From: Ornithinibacillus massiliensis
Lineage (GTDB): Bacteria; Bacillota; Bacilli; Bacillales; Amphibacillaceae
Direction of reading: 5' to 3'
Length of the DNA: 64,000 bases
Assembly: GCF_018310345.1 (NCBI RefSeq)
Contig: NZ_JAGXBY010000009.1
Span: 53,761 to 117,760, forward strand
The translations under genes were made by a program, and so were the position numbers. Shown here in pieces: positions 43,789 through 53,010 of this stretch (positions are counted from its first letter, which is position 1; each line of letters begins with the position of its first letter). The notes below the pieces were generated by a model that was not told the DNA's origin, searched no databases, and was given only the letters and a program-made list of their open reading frames with translations.

Positions 43789-45534
43789 ATGAATCATATT
43801 GAAAACTTAACTAGATATATAGCTAACTTTGTAGATGAGCTTTCTAAAAGTGGTTTGACCGACGTCGTTATTTCTCCTGGATCACGATCAACACCGCTTG
43901 CGATGACCTTTGCAGAACACCCAGACATTAAAGAATGGATTGTACTGGATGAACGCTCTGCGGCCTATTTTGGACTAGGATTAGCAAAGCAAACGAAACG
44001 TCCAGTGGCACTTGTTTGTTCATCAGGAACAGCTGCAGCTAATTATTTTCCAGCCATAGTGGAAGCACATCAAAGCAGGGTTCCATTACTAGCATTAACT
44101 GCTGACAGGCCACATGAACTGCGAGATGTTGGTGCTCCACAAGCAATTGATCAAATCAAACTGTTTGGCGATTATGTTAAGAGTTTCCATGAAATGGCAC
44201 TACCAGAATCAATTCCTTCTATGCTACAGTATGCTAGGACAAGAGCAGCTCGAGCGGCAAATGAAGCATTAACAGGTAATGCAGGTCCAGTTCATTTGAA
44301 TTTCCCATTCCGTGAGCCATTAATTCCTGACTTTTCATTAGAAAATCTCTGGGGTGAACCTTTACAGGAGCCGTATACGATATGGCACGAGGGACAAAAG
44401 CGGCTGTCTGACAGCTTTATGAAACAATTTGCAGCCAAATTATCCTCCTTTAAAAAAGGGGTGATTGTCTGTGGTCCCCAAGTTAAGGAAGAATTAGCAG
44501 AAGCAGTATCTCTCCTTGCTGAATCGTTTGGATTACCAATTATAGCGGACCCGCTTTCACAAGTAAGGACAGGTGAACATGCTACTAATAATATAATCGA
44601 AGGATATGATGCATTTTTACGTAATGAGAAAGTAAGGAATGCATTAAAGCCAGATTATATTCTCCGTTTTGGAGCAATGCCTGTTTCCAAAGCATACCTT
44701 TTTTATGTAAAAGACCATATCGATGTTAATCAATACGTGGTAGAACATCATGAAGGTTACAGAGAACCAGTAGGGAATCCAACTGAATTTATTCTTGCGG
44801 ATTCAGTTTCGTTCTGTTCAGATCTTCTAGAAGAAGCTCCCACGATTATTGCTGAAGATAATGAGTGGTTAGCACAATGGAAGCAGATGAATGAGGTTGT
44901 GAAAAAGCATATAGCAAAGGTAGCGGATGGATCACTAACCGAGGGTGAAGCAGTCAAGACGCTTGTGGAGATAATCCCGGATAATAGCAGTTTATACGTA
45001 GGGAATAGTATGGCGATTCGTGATGTTGATACATTCTTAATGACAAGTAAGAAAAAACTCACGCTTTTAGCGAATCGAGGGGCAAATGGTATCGATGGAA
45101 TGGTGTCTAGTGGAGTTGGAGCAGCAGCCTCAGGACAACCCGTCACCTTATTATTAGGCGATCTATCCTTCTATCATGATATGAACGGCTTATTAACAGC
45201 TAAACATTATAATCTCAATATAACCATTTTAGTCGTAAATAATAATGGTGGAGGTATCTTCTCATTTTTGCCACAGGCGTCTAATGAAAAGCATTTTGAG
45301 GCATTGTTTGGTACGCCATTACATATTGAATTTCAAAAGGCTATAGATATGTATGGGGGTTCCTATTATAATCCTACAACTGCTATGGAACTAAAAGAAG
45401 CATTACAGTCTAGCTATAAAGAGAAAGGATTATCGGTTGTAGAAGTGAAAACGGATAGAACAGATAATTTTCATTGGCATAAAAAACTGTGGAGTGGAAT
45501 TGAGCATGAAATTCTGAAGACGGTGATGGAGTGA
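43789..45534 (+). CDS. menD: SEPHCHC synthase MenD
   Basis: A 581-residue thiamine diphosphate enzyme that adds 2-oxoglutarate to isochorismate. The N-terminal PYR domain has VISPGSRSTPL and the catalytic-type Glu region; the C-terminal PP domain has the ThDP motif LLGDLSFYHDMNGLL..NNNGGGIFSFLPQ. The ATG follows AGGAGGG at the end of menF. The last codon overlaps menH by four bases (GTGA). Confidence 0.95.
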   Translation: MNHIENLTRYIANFVDELSKSGLTDVVISPGSRSTPLAMTFAEHPDIKEWIVLDERSAAYFGLGLAKQTKRPVALVCSSGTAAANYFPAIVEAHQSRVPLLALTADRPHELRDVGAPQAIDQIKLFGDYVKSFHEMALPESIPSMLQYARTRAARAANEALTGNAGPVHLNFPFREPLIPDFSLENLWGEPLQEPYTIWHEGQKRLSDSFMKQFAAKLSSFKKGVIVCGPQVKEELAEAVSLLAESFGLPIIADPLSQVRTGEHATNNIIEGYDAFLRNEKVRNALKPDYILRFGAMPVSKAYLFYVKDHIDVNQYVVEHHEGYREPVGNPTEFILADSVSFCSDLLEEAPTIIAEDNEWLAQWKQMNEVVKKHIAKVADGSLTEGEAVKTLVEIIPDNSSLYVGNSMAIRDVDTFLMTSKKKLTLLANRGANGIDGMVSSGVGAAASGQPVTLLLGDLSFYHDMNGLLTAKHYNLNITILVVNNNGGGIFSFLPQASNEKHFEALFGTPLHIEFQKAIDMYGGSYYNPTTAMELKEALQSSYKEKGLSVVEVKTDRTDNFHWHKKLWSGIEHEILKTVME

Positions 45535-46340
45535 GAGTACGAATAAGAGATGCTAGTTATTGGTATGAAGTATACGGGGAGGGGGAGGCTATTGTACTAT
45601 TGCATGGATTTACTGGTAGTACAAATACCTGGAACCAATTTATAGAAACGTATCAGCACCAGTTTAAAATTATTGTGATTGATTTACCCGGCCATGGACA
45701 AACTTTAACACCATCCATCACCTCAATGGAGCAGTGCTGTCATGACATTCATGTACTATTAAATGAAATCGGTATACAGCAATTCCACTTATTGGGGTAT
45801 TCGATGGGAGGGCGAACAGCATTATCGTATTCGATGTTTTATCCAGAGCAGCTAACATCACTCATTCTAGAGAGTGCCTCACCTGGTCTTTCGTCGGAAG
45901 AAGAACGCAACAACCGGAAGGCGAACGATGAGAATCTGGTACAGAAAATCGAGCGAGAAGGTGTAAGAGCTTTTGTTGATTTTTGGGAAAACATACCTTT
46001 ATTTCAATCACAAAAAGCGCTACCTCCTAAGGTCAAAGAGGCGATTCGACAGGAAAGACTTGGACAGTCTAAGGAAGGTTTAGCGTTATCGCTAAGAGGA
46101 ATGGGAACTGGAAGTCAACCGAGCTGGTGGACGAATTTAGCTACCTTTCAAAAACCTGTACTATTGATAGTTGGGGAGCTAGATGATAAGTTTATACGGA
46201 TTAACCAGAAGATGTGTGAATACTTACCTAATAGCGAAATGCGGATTGTGAAAAAAGTTGGACATGCAATTCATGTGGAAGAACCCTTTATTTTTGGTAC
46301 AATAGTAAAGGAGTTTATTTTAGCAGATAAGATAGAATAG
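45531..46340 (+). CDS. menH: SHCHC synthase MenH (alpha/beta hydrolase)
   Basis: A 269-residue alpha/beta-hydrolase-fold enzyme that removes pyruvate from SEPHCHC. The oxyanion region is VLLHGFTGST, the nucleophile elbow is GYSMGG with Ser about residue 92, and the late His is in VGHAIHVEEP. The GTG start overlaps the menD stop, so translation is probably coupled. It was called ytxM in B. subtilis. Confidence 0.92.
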   Translation: MRVRIRDASYWYEVYGEGEAIVLLHGFTGSTNTWNQFIETYQHQFKIIVIDLPGHGQTLTPSITSMEQCCHDIHVLLNEIGIQQFHLLGYSMGGRTALSYSMFYPEQLTSLILESASPGLSSEEERNNRKANDENLVQKIEREGVRAFVDFWENIPLFQSQKALPPKVKEAIRQERLGQSKEGLALSLRGMGTGSQPSWWTNLATFQKPVLLIVGELDDKFIRINQKMCEYLPNSEMRIVKKVGHAIHVEEPFIFGTIVKEFILADKIE

Positions 46341-46425
46341 CTAACTTATACATCTGCATAAGAAAAATTCATTCGTTACATGATGGTTTTTAACTTTATT
46401 ACATAGTATTTTAAGGAGGAGTATC

Positions 46426-47244
46426 ATGGCTGTACAATGGGAAAAAGCTCGTGATTACGAAGAAATAATTTATGAAAAATATAATGGTGTTGCCAAAATC
46501 ACCATTAACCGGCCAGAAAAGCGTAATGCCTTTACGCCACTAACGGTAAATGAAATGATTGATGCATTTGCCGATGCACGTGATGATTCATCTGTAGGTG
46601 TAATTATTCTTACTGGAGCAGGAGACTTAGCATTTTGTTCTGGCGGTGACCAGTCTGTTCGTGGACATGGTGGATATGTAGGAGAAGATCAAATCCCTCG
46701 CTTAAACGTTCTTGACTTACAGCGTTTAATCCGCACAATTCCAAAGCCTGTTATTGCAATGGTTGCTGGTTACGCTATTGGTGGTGGACATGTTCTTCAC
46801 ATTGTGTGTGACTTAACAATTGCGGCAGATAATGCTAAATTTGGACAAACTGGACCAAAAGTAGGAAGCTTTGATGCTGGTTATGGTGCCGGATTATTGG
46901 CAGAAATGGTCGGCCAAAAGCGAGCTCGTGAAATTTGGTACCTATGTCGCCAATACAATGCAGAAGAAGCATATGAAATGGGATTAGTAAATAAAGTAGT
47001 ACCTTTAGAGAAATTAGAAGAAGAGACTTTACAGTGGTGTGAAGAAATTCTTGAGAAGTCACCAACAGCACTACGTTTCTTAAAAGCATCATTTAATGCT
47101 GCTACAGATGGCTTAGCTGGTTTACAGCAATTTGCTGGGGATGCAACCCTTCTTTACTATACAACAGATGAAGCAAAAGAGGGTCGAGATGCATTCAAAG
47201 AAAAAAGAAAACCAGACTTCGATCAATTCCCACGTTTCCCTTAA
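46426..47244 (+). CDS. menB: 1,4-Dihydroxy-2-naphthoyl-CoA synthase MenB
   Basis: A 272-residue crotonase-fold enzyme that closes the naphthoquinone ring. Family features: INRPEKRNAFTP, FCSGGDQSVRGHGGYV (oxyanion hole), GYAIGGGHVLHIVCDL, and FGQTGPKVGSFDAGYG. AAGGAGGAG precedes the ATG, 85 nt after menH. Confidence 0.96.
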   Translation: MAVQWEKARDYEEIIYEKYNGVAKITINRPEKRNAFTPLTVNEMIDAFADARDDSSVGVIILTGAGDLAFCSGGDQSVRGHGGYVGEDQIPRLNVLDLQRLIRTIPKPVIAMVAGYAIGGGHVLHIVCDLTIAADNAKFGQTGPKVGSFDAGYGAGLLAEMVGQKRAREIWYLCRQYNAEEAYEMGLVNKVVPLEKLEEETLQWCEEILEKSPTALRFLKASFNAATDGLAGLQQFAGDATLLYYTTDEAKEGRDAFKEKRKPDFDQFPRFP

Positions 47245-47303
47245 TAAAGTGGAGGATGGTACATTAGTTTGCAAGTAACGATGGATAATAAGCAATGAAG
47301 CAT

Positions 47304-47340
47304 AGAAGAACCTTTGCTATATGGCAAAGGTTCTTCTTTC
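47304..47340 (+). terminator. Hairpin between menB and menE
   Basis: GAAGAACCTTTGC and GCAAAGGTTCTTC form a perfect 13-bp stem with a short loop, ending in TTTC. This may reduce or end transcription between menB and menE. The T-run is short, so termination could be partial. Confidence 0.7.
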
Positions 47341-47353
47341 AAGAGGTGATTTT

Positions 47354-48802
47354 ATGGCGGAAATTATGCCGCACTGGCTTACCAAGCAGGCAACCCTTTC
47401 ACCCAATCGACCCGCTATCGAAATGGTCGACGGTTCAGTGATTACATTCTATGAATTAATGCAGCAAAGTAAGGAATTAGCAAAAAAAATAGCCAATTAT
47501 GGAATTGAAAAAGGAAGCCATGTAGGCATTTTATCCAATAATAACCCAACAATGATACGGCTAGTACATGCCCTAAGCTACTTAGGAGCCGTCGCTGTAT
47601 TATTAAATACACGATTAACTAAGGAAGAGTTAAATTATCAAGTAAACGATGCCATGATTAAGACAGTCATTAGTCAAGATGACTTATTGGAAAAGGCTAA
47701 CCAATTAAACGTAAATCAATTAATAGGATTTACTGCATTAGAAAGGGAGAACCCATTAAATATTACGCTTGTTACTGAAATTAACCTTGATGATCCATTC
47801 ACCATCATCTATACGTCGGGAACGACAGGATTTCCAAAAGGTGTTATTCATACGTATGGTAATCACTGGTGGAGCGCAATTGGCTCTGCATTAAATCTGG
47901 GGTTATCAGAAAAAGATAAATGGCTAGCTGTTCTTCCGTTTTTTCATGTTGGCGGATTATCTATTTTCTTTAAGAGTGTTATTTATGGAATGCCGGTATA
48001 TTTGGTTGAGAAGTTTCATGAACAAGTAGTTCTTGACGCGATTTATCATCATGGTGTAACGATAGCTTCTGTGGTCACAGTAATGGTACAACGGATTATG
48101 GATGTACAAGGGGATCGACCATTTCCTAGTCATTTTCGCTGTATGCTATTAGGGGGTGGACCAGCTCCTGTTCCATTATTAGAAAAAGCAACCAACCGAA
48201 ACATCCCAGTCTTTCAGTCATTCGGTATGACAGAAACTTCATCCCAAATCGTAACATTGAGTCCAAAGGATGCGTTTCGGAAAATTGGATCAGCTGGAAA
48301 GGCCTTATTTCCTGCACAAATCAGAATTGATACAGGAATTCCTATGGAAATTGGGGAGATATATGTAAAGGGGCCAATGGTAACCAAGGGTTATTACAAT
48401 AACTCAGAAGCAAATGAGAAGAGTTTCCAAGATGGCTGGCTTTCTACAGGTGACTTAGGTTACCTAGATGAAGAAGGTTTTCTATATGTAGTAGATCGGA
48501 GAAAAGATTTAATTATTTCCGGAGGGGAAAATATCTATCCATCTGAAATTGAGAGTGTTTTGTCTGCATATGATGGCATACGAGAAGTGGGAGTGACTGG
48601 TAAACCAGATGACTATTGGGGGCAGGTACCAATCGCCTTTGTTGTATCAGACAAGCATGAAGTTAGTGAAGAAGCTATATTGGGCTATGCTAAAAAGCAT
48701 TTGGCCAAATATAAACTACCGAAAGAAATTCACTTTGTCGAACGACTACCACGAAATGCTTCCAATAAATTAGTTCGAAATCAATTATTAGATTTACTAT
48801 AA
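47354..48802 (+). CDS. menE: o-Succinylbenzoate-CoA ligase MenE
   Basis: A 482-residue acyl-CoA synthetase (ANL family) that activates o-succinylbenzoate. The phosphate-binding P-loop is TIIYTSGTTGFPKG, then FQSFGMTETSSQ, STGDLGYLDEEG, and DLIISGGENIYPSEIE, with the C-terminal Lys in LPRNASNKLVR. The ATG 47354 follows AAGAGGTGA. Its usual partner menC (o-succinylbenzoate synthase) does not follow here. Confidence 0.94.
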   Translation: MAEIMPHWLTKQATLSPNRPAIEMVDGSVITFYELMQQSKELAKKIANYGIEKGSHVGILSNNNPTMIRLVHALSYLGAVAVLLNTRLTKEELNYQVNDAMIKTVISQDDLLEKANQLNVNQLIGFTALERENPLNITLVTEINLDDPFTIIYTSGTTGFPKGVIHTYGNHWWSAIGSALNLGLSEKDKWLAVLPFFHVGGLSIFFKSVIYGMPVYLVEKFHEQVVLDAIYHHGVTIASVVTVMVQRIMDVQGDRPFPSHFRCMLLGGGPAPVPLLEKATNRNIPVFQSFGMTETSSQIVTLSPKDAFRKIGSAGKALFPAQIRIDTGIPMEIGEIYVKGPMVTKGYYNNSEANEKSFQDGWLSTGDLGYLDEEGFLYVVDRRKDLIISGGENIYPSEIESVLSAYDGIREVGVTGKPDDYWGQVPIAFVVSDKHEVSEEAILGYAKKHLAKYKLPKEIHFVERLPRNASNKLVRNQLLDLL

Positions 48803-48870
48803 AATATCTCTATTCTCGATACATGCTTTTCCTCTTTTAAGACAGATTAAAAAACAGGAGGTGGGTGTGA

Positions 48871-49191
48871 ATGGAGAAAAAGAAATATTATGTGGAAATA
48901 GGTAGTGGTGAAATATCACAGATAAAGTACCATAATAACGATAGTTTCACGATTTATGCTACAGATGAAGAGGTTGCAATACTACGTGCTAAGTTAGCCA
49001 ATATGCATGATGCTTCCTATAATAGTTTCTGGAGAGCACATGTACCAATAATGCCCTATCATAATGATAAATCAAATGATAGCTATGATTCGGAAATGGT
49101 GGAGGCATATCAATTGTTACATGATCTTGGTGATCATACAACCAAAAAACATATTGAAAGTATCGGAATATTGGATGAAAAACATATGTAA
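48871..49191 (+). CDS. Conserved small protein, unknown function
   Basis: A 106-residue acidic protein without membrane segments. Its pattern (MEKKKYYVEIGSGEI.., TIYATDEEVAILRAKL.., RAHVPIMPYH.., TKKHIESIGIL) resembles a small Bacillaceae family sometimes given uninformative hydrolase labels; no catalytic motif is visible. AGGAGGTGGG precedes the ATG. It lies right after menE, but with a terminator behind it. Confidence 0.72.
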   Translation: MEKKKYYVEIGSGEISQIKYHNNDSFTIYATDEEVAILRAKLANMHDASYNSFWRAHVPIMPYHNDKSNDSYDSEMVEAYQLLHDLGDHTTKKHIESIGILDEKHM

Positions 49192-49200
49192 ACAAAGTTA

Positions 49201-49231
49201 GGAATAGGATATACTATCTTATTCCTTTTTC
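49201..49231 (+). terminator. Terminator after the small conserved gene
   Basis: GGAATAGGATA pairs with TATCTTATTCC, followed by TTTTTC. Confidence 0.82.
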
Positions 49232-49295
49232 TTTGTTTAGTATCAGTAGATTATCGGGAATAGTAATACTAGAGAAACTAGTCGGAGGATATGTG

Positions 49296-49799
49296 ATGAG
49301 AATACGATTCGTAGCTATTGGAATTAGTATCGGTATTGCCCTTGTTCTATCAACCGTGTCTACTACAAATAATCAAGCAGTACCAGTTAGCCAACAGAAT
49401 GCGAAACAAGCGAAAGCGATTAAACATGATGACATTGTTCAATTGACCGATCTGTTTATGCATACACTTGTACAAGAAACGGGTGAGAATTATCGGGTAC
49501 TAGAATATCCTGATAAGCAATCTATTGTGGATGCTTTTAAGCATATTACGACGGAAAATGTTGTGAAAGGATATGTCGATTACTATTTTTATGAAGAAAA
49601 TGGGGCATTATATCTTGTTCCAACAGAAACACCACCATGGTTCGATAAACAGAATGCATACGATGTGGTACAATTAGATAAGAACACGTTCTTGGTTAAG
49701 CAGGACAATCAATCCGAATTTTACGGTGAATACGGAATTGAATTAGAGTTTACGTATCTAGACCAAGAATGGAAAATCACAAAAATAACACATCTATGA
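49296..49799 (+). CDS. Exported or membrane-anchored protein, unknown
   Basis: A 167-residue protein with an N-terminal signal or anchor segment (about 4-22). The mature part has a compact, Asp/Tyr-rich region (IVDAFKHITTENVVKGYVDYYFYEENG) and ends with an EFTYLDQEWKITKITH strand pattern. No family is recognised with confidence. The ATG follows CGGAGGAT. ytkD starts 24 nt after its stop, so the two may be co-transcribed. Confidence 0.68.
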   Translation: MRIRFVAIGISIGIALVLSTVSTTNNQAVPVSQQNAKQAKAIKHDDIVQLTDLFMHTLVQETGENYRVLEYPDKQSIVDAFKHITTENVVKGYVDYYFYEENGALYLVPTETPPWFDKQNAYDVVQLDKNTFLVKQDNQSEFYGEYGIELEFTYLDQEWKITKITHL

Positions 49800-49823
49800 T
49801 GAATAGTAAAAGGTAGCTGACAT

Positions 49824-50288
49824 ATGTTAACATTTCGAGATTTTTATCATAATGAGATACGATTGTCTTTTCTTGATCACCCCTTTTCGAAGGAACCAAA
49901 GCATGTATGGGTCATTTGCCGTTTTGAGGGTAAATGGCTATTAACCAAACATAAGGACCGAGGCTTGGAGTTTCCAGGTGGAAAGGTAGAAGAAGGAGAA
50001 AGTGCTGAAGAAGCGGCATATCGAGAGGTAATGGAAGAGACTGGGGGAATTATAAAGCAACTACAGTATGTTGGACAATACCATGTTGCAGGAAAAGCGG
50101 AGCATGTGATTAAGAATGTTTATTATGCTGAAGTTGATACCTTAGTAGAGCAAGATACCTATTATGAAACAGAAGGCCCTGTCCTCCTATCGGAAATTCC
50201 TAAAAAAGTGAAAACAAATAAGAAATATAGCTTTATTATGAAGGATGATGTTTTAACGTATTGTTTAAAGAGAATTTCCAGGAATTGA
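49824..50288 (+). CDS. ytkD: Nudix nucleoside triphosphatase YtkD
   Basis: A 154-residue Nudix hydrolase resembling YtkD, which hydrolyses nucleoside triphosphates and oxidised dGTP in B. subtilis. The Nudix box GGKVEEGESAEEAAYREVME continues with ETGG and has all catalytic Glu residues. The C-terminus KTNKKYSFIMKDDVLTYCL is typical. The ribosome site is AAAGGTAG. Confidence 0.9.
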   Translation: MLTFRDFYHNEIRLSFLDHPFSKEPKHVWVICRFEGKWLLTKHKDRGLEFPGGKVEEGESAEEAAYREVMEETGGIIKQLQYVGQYHVAGKAEHVIKNVYYAEVDTLVEQDTYYETEGPVLLSEIPKKVKTNKKYSFIMKDDVLTYCLKRISRN

Positions 50289-50308
50289 TAAATTCTAATA
50301 GCCGTACG

Positions 50309-50336
50309 ACACCTCCTGCATGGGAGGTGTTTTTTG
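50309..50336 (+). terminator. Terminator after ytkD
   Basis: ACACCTCC pairs with GGAGGTGT around TGCATG, followed by six T. Confidence 0.9.
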
Positions 50337-50409
50337 CTTGAAAAGTATGACTATTCGTGCCTGTTTTGTTAGTATATAATTGAAAAAACCGAAAAGGTGT
50401 GTGTGATTT

Positions 50410-50967
50410 TTGAAAAGTACTTACATAGAAAACTACTTTAATCTAGTAGAAAAGCAAAGAGCGGTTTTTTATCAATTGGTTTCTAAGTCTCATATTGGAT
50501 TATGGAATCGTCCTTTACCAGATAAATGGTCGGTTGGAGAAACGTTATATCATTTATATCTAATGGTGAGGTTAGTTAGAAGGTTTTCCACCATTTATTT
50601 TCCCCTTGCAAAACCGATTGCTAGAATACGTAAACATCACCACTATCAAACTTCGATACATAATATTTATGTGGAATATAATCAGAAGAAAAAAGGTCCT
50701 ATGAAAGCCCCTTGTGTATTAACACCACCAAAGAATCTTAATCAAACATACACGCTTCTCGATATTCAACAGTTACTTGTAAACGAGACGAAAAAATTTA
50801 AGAATTTAGTAGCCGAATTAGAGGAACCAGTAGCAGGTCTCATTCGCTTTCCAGATCCAGTTGCATATTATCCAAACGTTATTCAAAGTGTTCATTTACT
50901 GGCAATTCATGAACAACATCACTTTAGTTTAACGGAAGAGTATATAAGAGACAGCAAATCTTACTAG
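50410..50967 (+). CDS. DinB-like metalloprotein family member
   Basis: A 185-residue four-helix protein of the DinB/YfiT type. Candidate metal ligands are His in ETLYHLYL and the HEQHHFSL cluster near the C-terminus. The N-terminal W-x-R-P-L-P-x-K-W-S-V-G-E pattern is typical. These proteins are often thiol-dependent transferases, but the substrate here is unknown. The start is TTG; the ribosome site is weak. Confidence 0.8.
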   Translation: MKSTYIENYFNLVEKQRAVFYQLVSKSHIGLWNRPLPDKWSVGETLYHLYLMVRLVRRFSTIYFPLAKPIARIRKHHHYQTSIHNIYVEYNQKKKGPMKAPCVLTPPKNLNQTYTLLDIQQLLVNETKKFKNLVAELEEPVAGLIRFPDPVAYYPNVIQSVHLLAIHEQHHFSLTEEYIRDSKSY

Positions 50968-51064
50968 ATGAAGTGAGAAGTAAGAGTGAAAAAAAGTGGC
51001 ACAAGAGAAACCGGAGTATAATATAATTCTGTTCAAGATGAAGCTTTCATTGAATTGTACATAG

Positions 51065-51907
51065 GTGAATATGTTGGATAATTGTATAACAAAATGTTTT
51101 CGTTCCAACATAATGTGTACCAATAAAGATAGAAGTATCATTATTAGAGGAGTGAGGAAGATCGAACAGCTTACCAAGATTGCAGAAGGTAATACCGCTA
51201 CGATTTATTTACGAAATAATCAAGTAGTTAAAGTCTTTCATGCGTACTTTCCGAAAAGTGAAGCGAGATATGAAGCGGCTAAGCAAGAAGTCGCATATTC
51301 TAGTGGATTACCGGTACCTAAGATCATAGAAGTTACTTCATTAGATGGGAACCCAGCCATTATAATGGAGTATGTAAATGGCTCTACATTAGGGGAGCTA
51401 ATGTTAGATAATATACATGAGGCTAGGTATTATTTGAATATAGCAGTTGATATACAACGGAAGATACACTTAGTTAAAACAGACTCCATAGAACCAATGA
51501 CGTTAAAATTAAAGCGCCAAATCGAATTTGCTGAGAAGTTAAATGAAAAGCAAAAAGCGTGTCTTATCGAAAAAATGAATCAAATCACTTTTGAAAATAG
51601 ATTGTGTCACGGGGATTTACATGTCTTTAATCTTATTCAGACGGGTCGTCATGTTGCAATTATAGATTGGGTGGATGCTAGTGTTGGCGATGTTCGTGCG
51701 GATGTCTACCGTACTTATCTACTTTACGCACAGCATTACCCAGAAATTGCTGAGGAATATTTAAATCTTTATACTGAAAAAAGCGGCATCAGCAAAGAAG
51801 ATATATTAGAATGGGCCCCGATTATAGCGGGAGCGAGATTAGCAGAATTTGTACCGACAGAAGATTCGAGTAGATTATTACAGATTGTTCAAGACTATTG
51901 TACGTAA
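51065..51907 (+). CDS. Aminoglycoside phosphotransferase-family (APH) kinase-like protein
   Basis: Up to 280 residues with the APH/choline kinase fold. The nucleotide region reads GNTATIYLRNNQVVKVF, then IIMEYVNGSTLGELM, the catalytic loop is LCHGDLHVFNLI (Asp and Asn kept), and IIDWVDASVGDVRADVYR gives the metal-binding Asp. Antibiotic resistance should not be assumed; many such proteins act on metabolites. The start is uncertain: GTG 51065 gives the longest frame but has no ribosome site, while AGAGGAG at 51146-51152 suggests a start near 51152-51161. Confidence 0.75.
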   Translation: MNMLDNCITKCFRSNIMCTNKDRSIIIRGVRKIEQLTKIAEGNTATIYLRNNQVVKVFHAYFPKSEARYEAAKQEVAYSSGLPVPKIIEVTSLDGNPAIIMEYVNGSTLGELMLDNIHEARYYLNIAVDIQRKIHLVKTDSIEPMTLKLKRQIEFAEKLNEKQKACLIEKMNQITFENRLCHGDLHVFNLIQTGRHVAIIDWVDASVGDVRADVYRTYLLYAQHYPEIAEEYLNLYTEKSGISKEDILEWAPIIAGARLAEFVPTEDSSRLLQIVQDYCT

Positions 51908-52177
51908 ACTATAATAGTCCAGGTAACTCGAGAACGTTGAAAGGCTTATTTAAAAAGATTAGCTCATAGTTAAATGTACTGCATATAGTGAATTGTACAA
52001 TTCAACCGAGAAAATATACGTACCCTTATTGGAGATAGCTTCGGTGAGACCTCACCTTAATAAGCGAGGAGTCTCACCAGCCATCGGATGGGAGATGTTT
52101 AGTTCAAGTAGTCATTCCCATAAATAAAGAGATGCTGAGACTTATTAGGAGAAACGTTATTTTATAAAATATTTCTA
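51908..52177. other. Gene-free stretch with one hairpin
   Basis: No gene is visible. GGTGAGAC (52043-52050) and GTCTCACC (52071-52078) form a hairpin with a 20-nt loop. No T-run follows. It lies between convergent genes and could be a repeat or a Rho-dependent end region. Confidence 0.45.
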
Positions 52178-52984
52178 CTATGTCGTATGCTTAATCAACC
52201 AACGTTCCATTCTTTCAACGACCTTATACATGATTGCAGCAAAGATAGCAATTAGAATTAATGCTGCCATAACTAAAGTAAAGTCAAAGACCTGGAAGCC
52301 ATATACAATCAAATAGCCTAATCCTTCTTTGGAAACAAGAAACTCTCCTACGATAACCCCGACCCAAGATAACCCGACATTTACTTTTAACGTTGAAATC
52401 ATGACAGGGAGATTTGCTGGAAATACAGCTGATTTAAAGCATTGCCAGCGGGTTGCACCGAAGCTTTTTAGTACCTTCTCATAGTTTGGATCAACTTCTC
52501 TAAATCCTGTGTAGACAACAATTGTTGTAATAATAACGGAAATGATAGCTCCCATGGCAATAATCGATACATAACCTGGTCCTAAAGCGACAATAATGAT
52601 TGGCCCTAAGGCGACTTTAGGCATTGCATTTAAAATTACTAAATAAGGATCCATAATTTTTGAAAATCGGGTAGAAGACCATAACAATGATGCGAGTATA
52701 ATACCGAGTATTGTACCAATCATAAAGCCTAGTAACGTTTCAAATAATGTGACATACGTATGAGAAATCATCGAGCCATCTGAGAATTTTTCGACTAATA
52801 GATTGAATACTCTAGTTGGTGAGCTGAATAATAACGGGTCAATCCATCTCATTCTACTAGCAAGCTCCCAAAGGCCAAAAAATCCAATTAAAATAAGAGC
52901 TTGCCAAATGAATACAATCCGTTTCTCACGTATGAGTTTTTGCTTATGCGTTTCAAATAATTGCTGGTCTTCATGATGGGACAT
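52178..52984 (-). CDS. ytlD: ABC transporter permease, SsuC/TauC/ThiX type (YtlD)
   Basis: A 268-residue permease with about six hydrophobic segments and the EAA-type coupling loop around KSFGATRWQCFKSAVFPANLP. It belongs to the nitrate/sulfonate/taurine/thiamine-precursor permease group. It is the last gene of ytlA-C-D, 26 nt after the ATPase gene. AAGGGGAT precedes the ATG. The exact substrate is unknown. Confidence 0.88.
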   Translation of the reverse strand: MSHHEDQQLFETHKQKLIREKRIVFIWQALILIGFFGLWELASRMRWIDPLLFSSPTRVFNLLVEKFSDGSMISHTYVTLFETLLGFMIGTILGIILASLLWSSTRFSKIMDPYLVILNAMPKVALGPIIIVALGPGYVSIIAMGAIISVIITTIVVYTGFREVDPNYEKVLKSFGATRWQCFKSAVFPANLPVMISTLKVNVGLSWVGVIVGEFLVSKEGLGYLIVYGFQVFDFTLVMAALILIAIFAAIMYKVVERMERWLIKHTT

Positions 52985-53010
52985 GGTGATATCCCCTTTC
53001 TATCGAAGGG

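Noticed and set aside
51065..51907. Aminoglycoside resistance gene
   Set aside because: The fold is APH-like, but the family includes many metabolic kinases, and there are no mobile-element or resistance neighbours.
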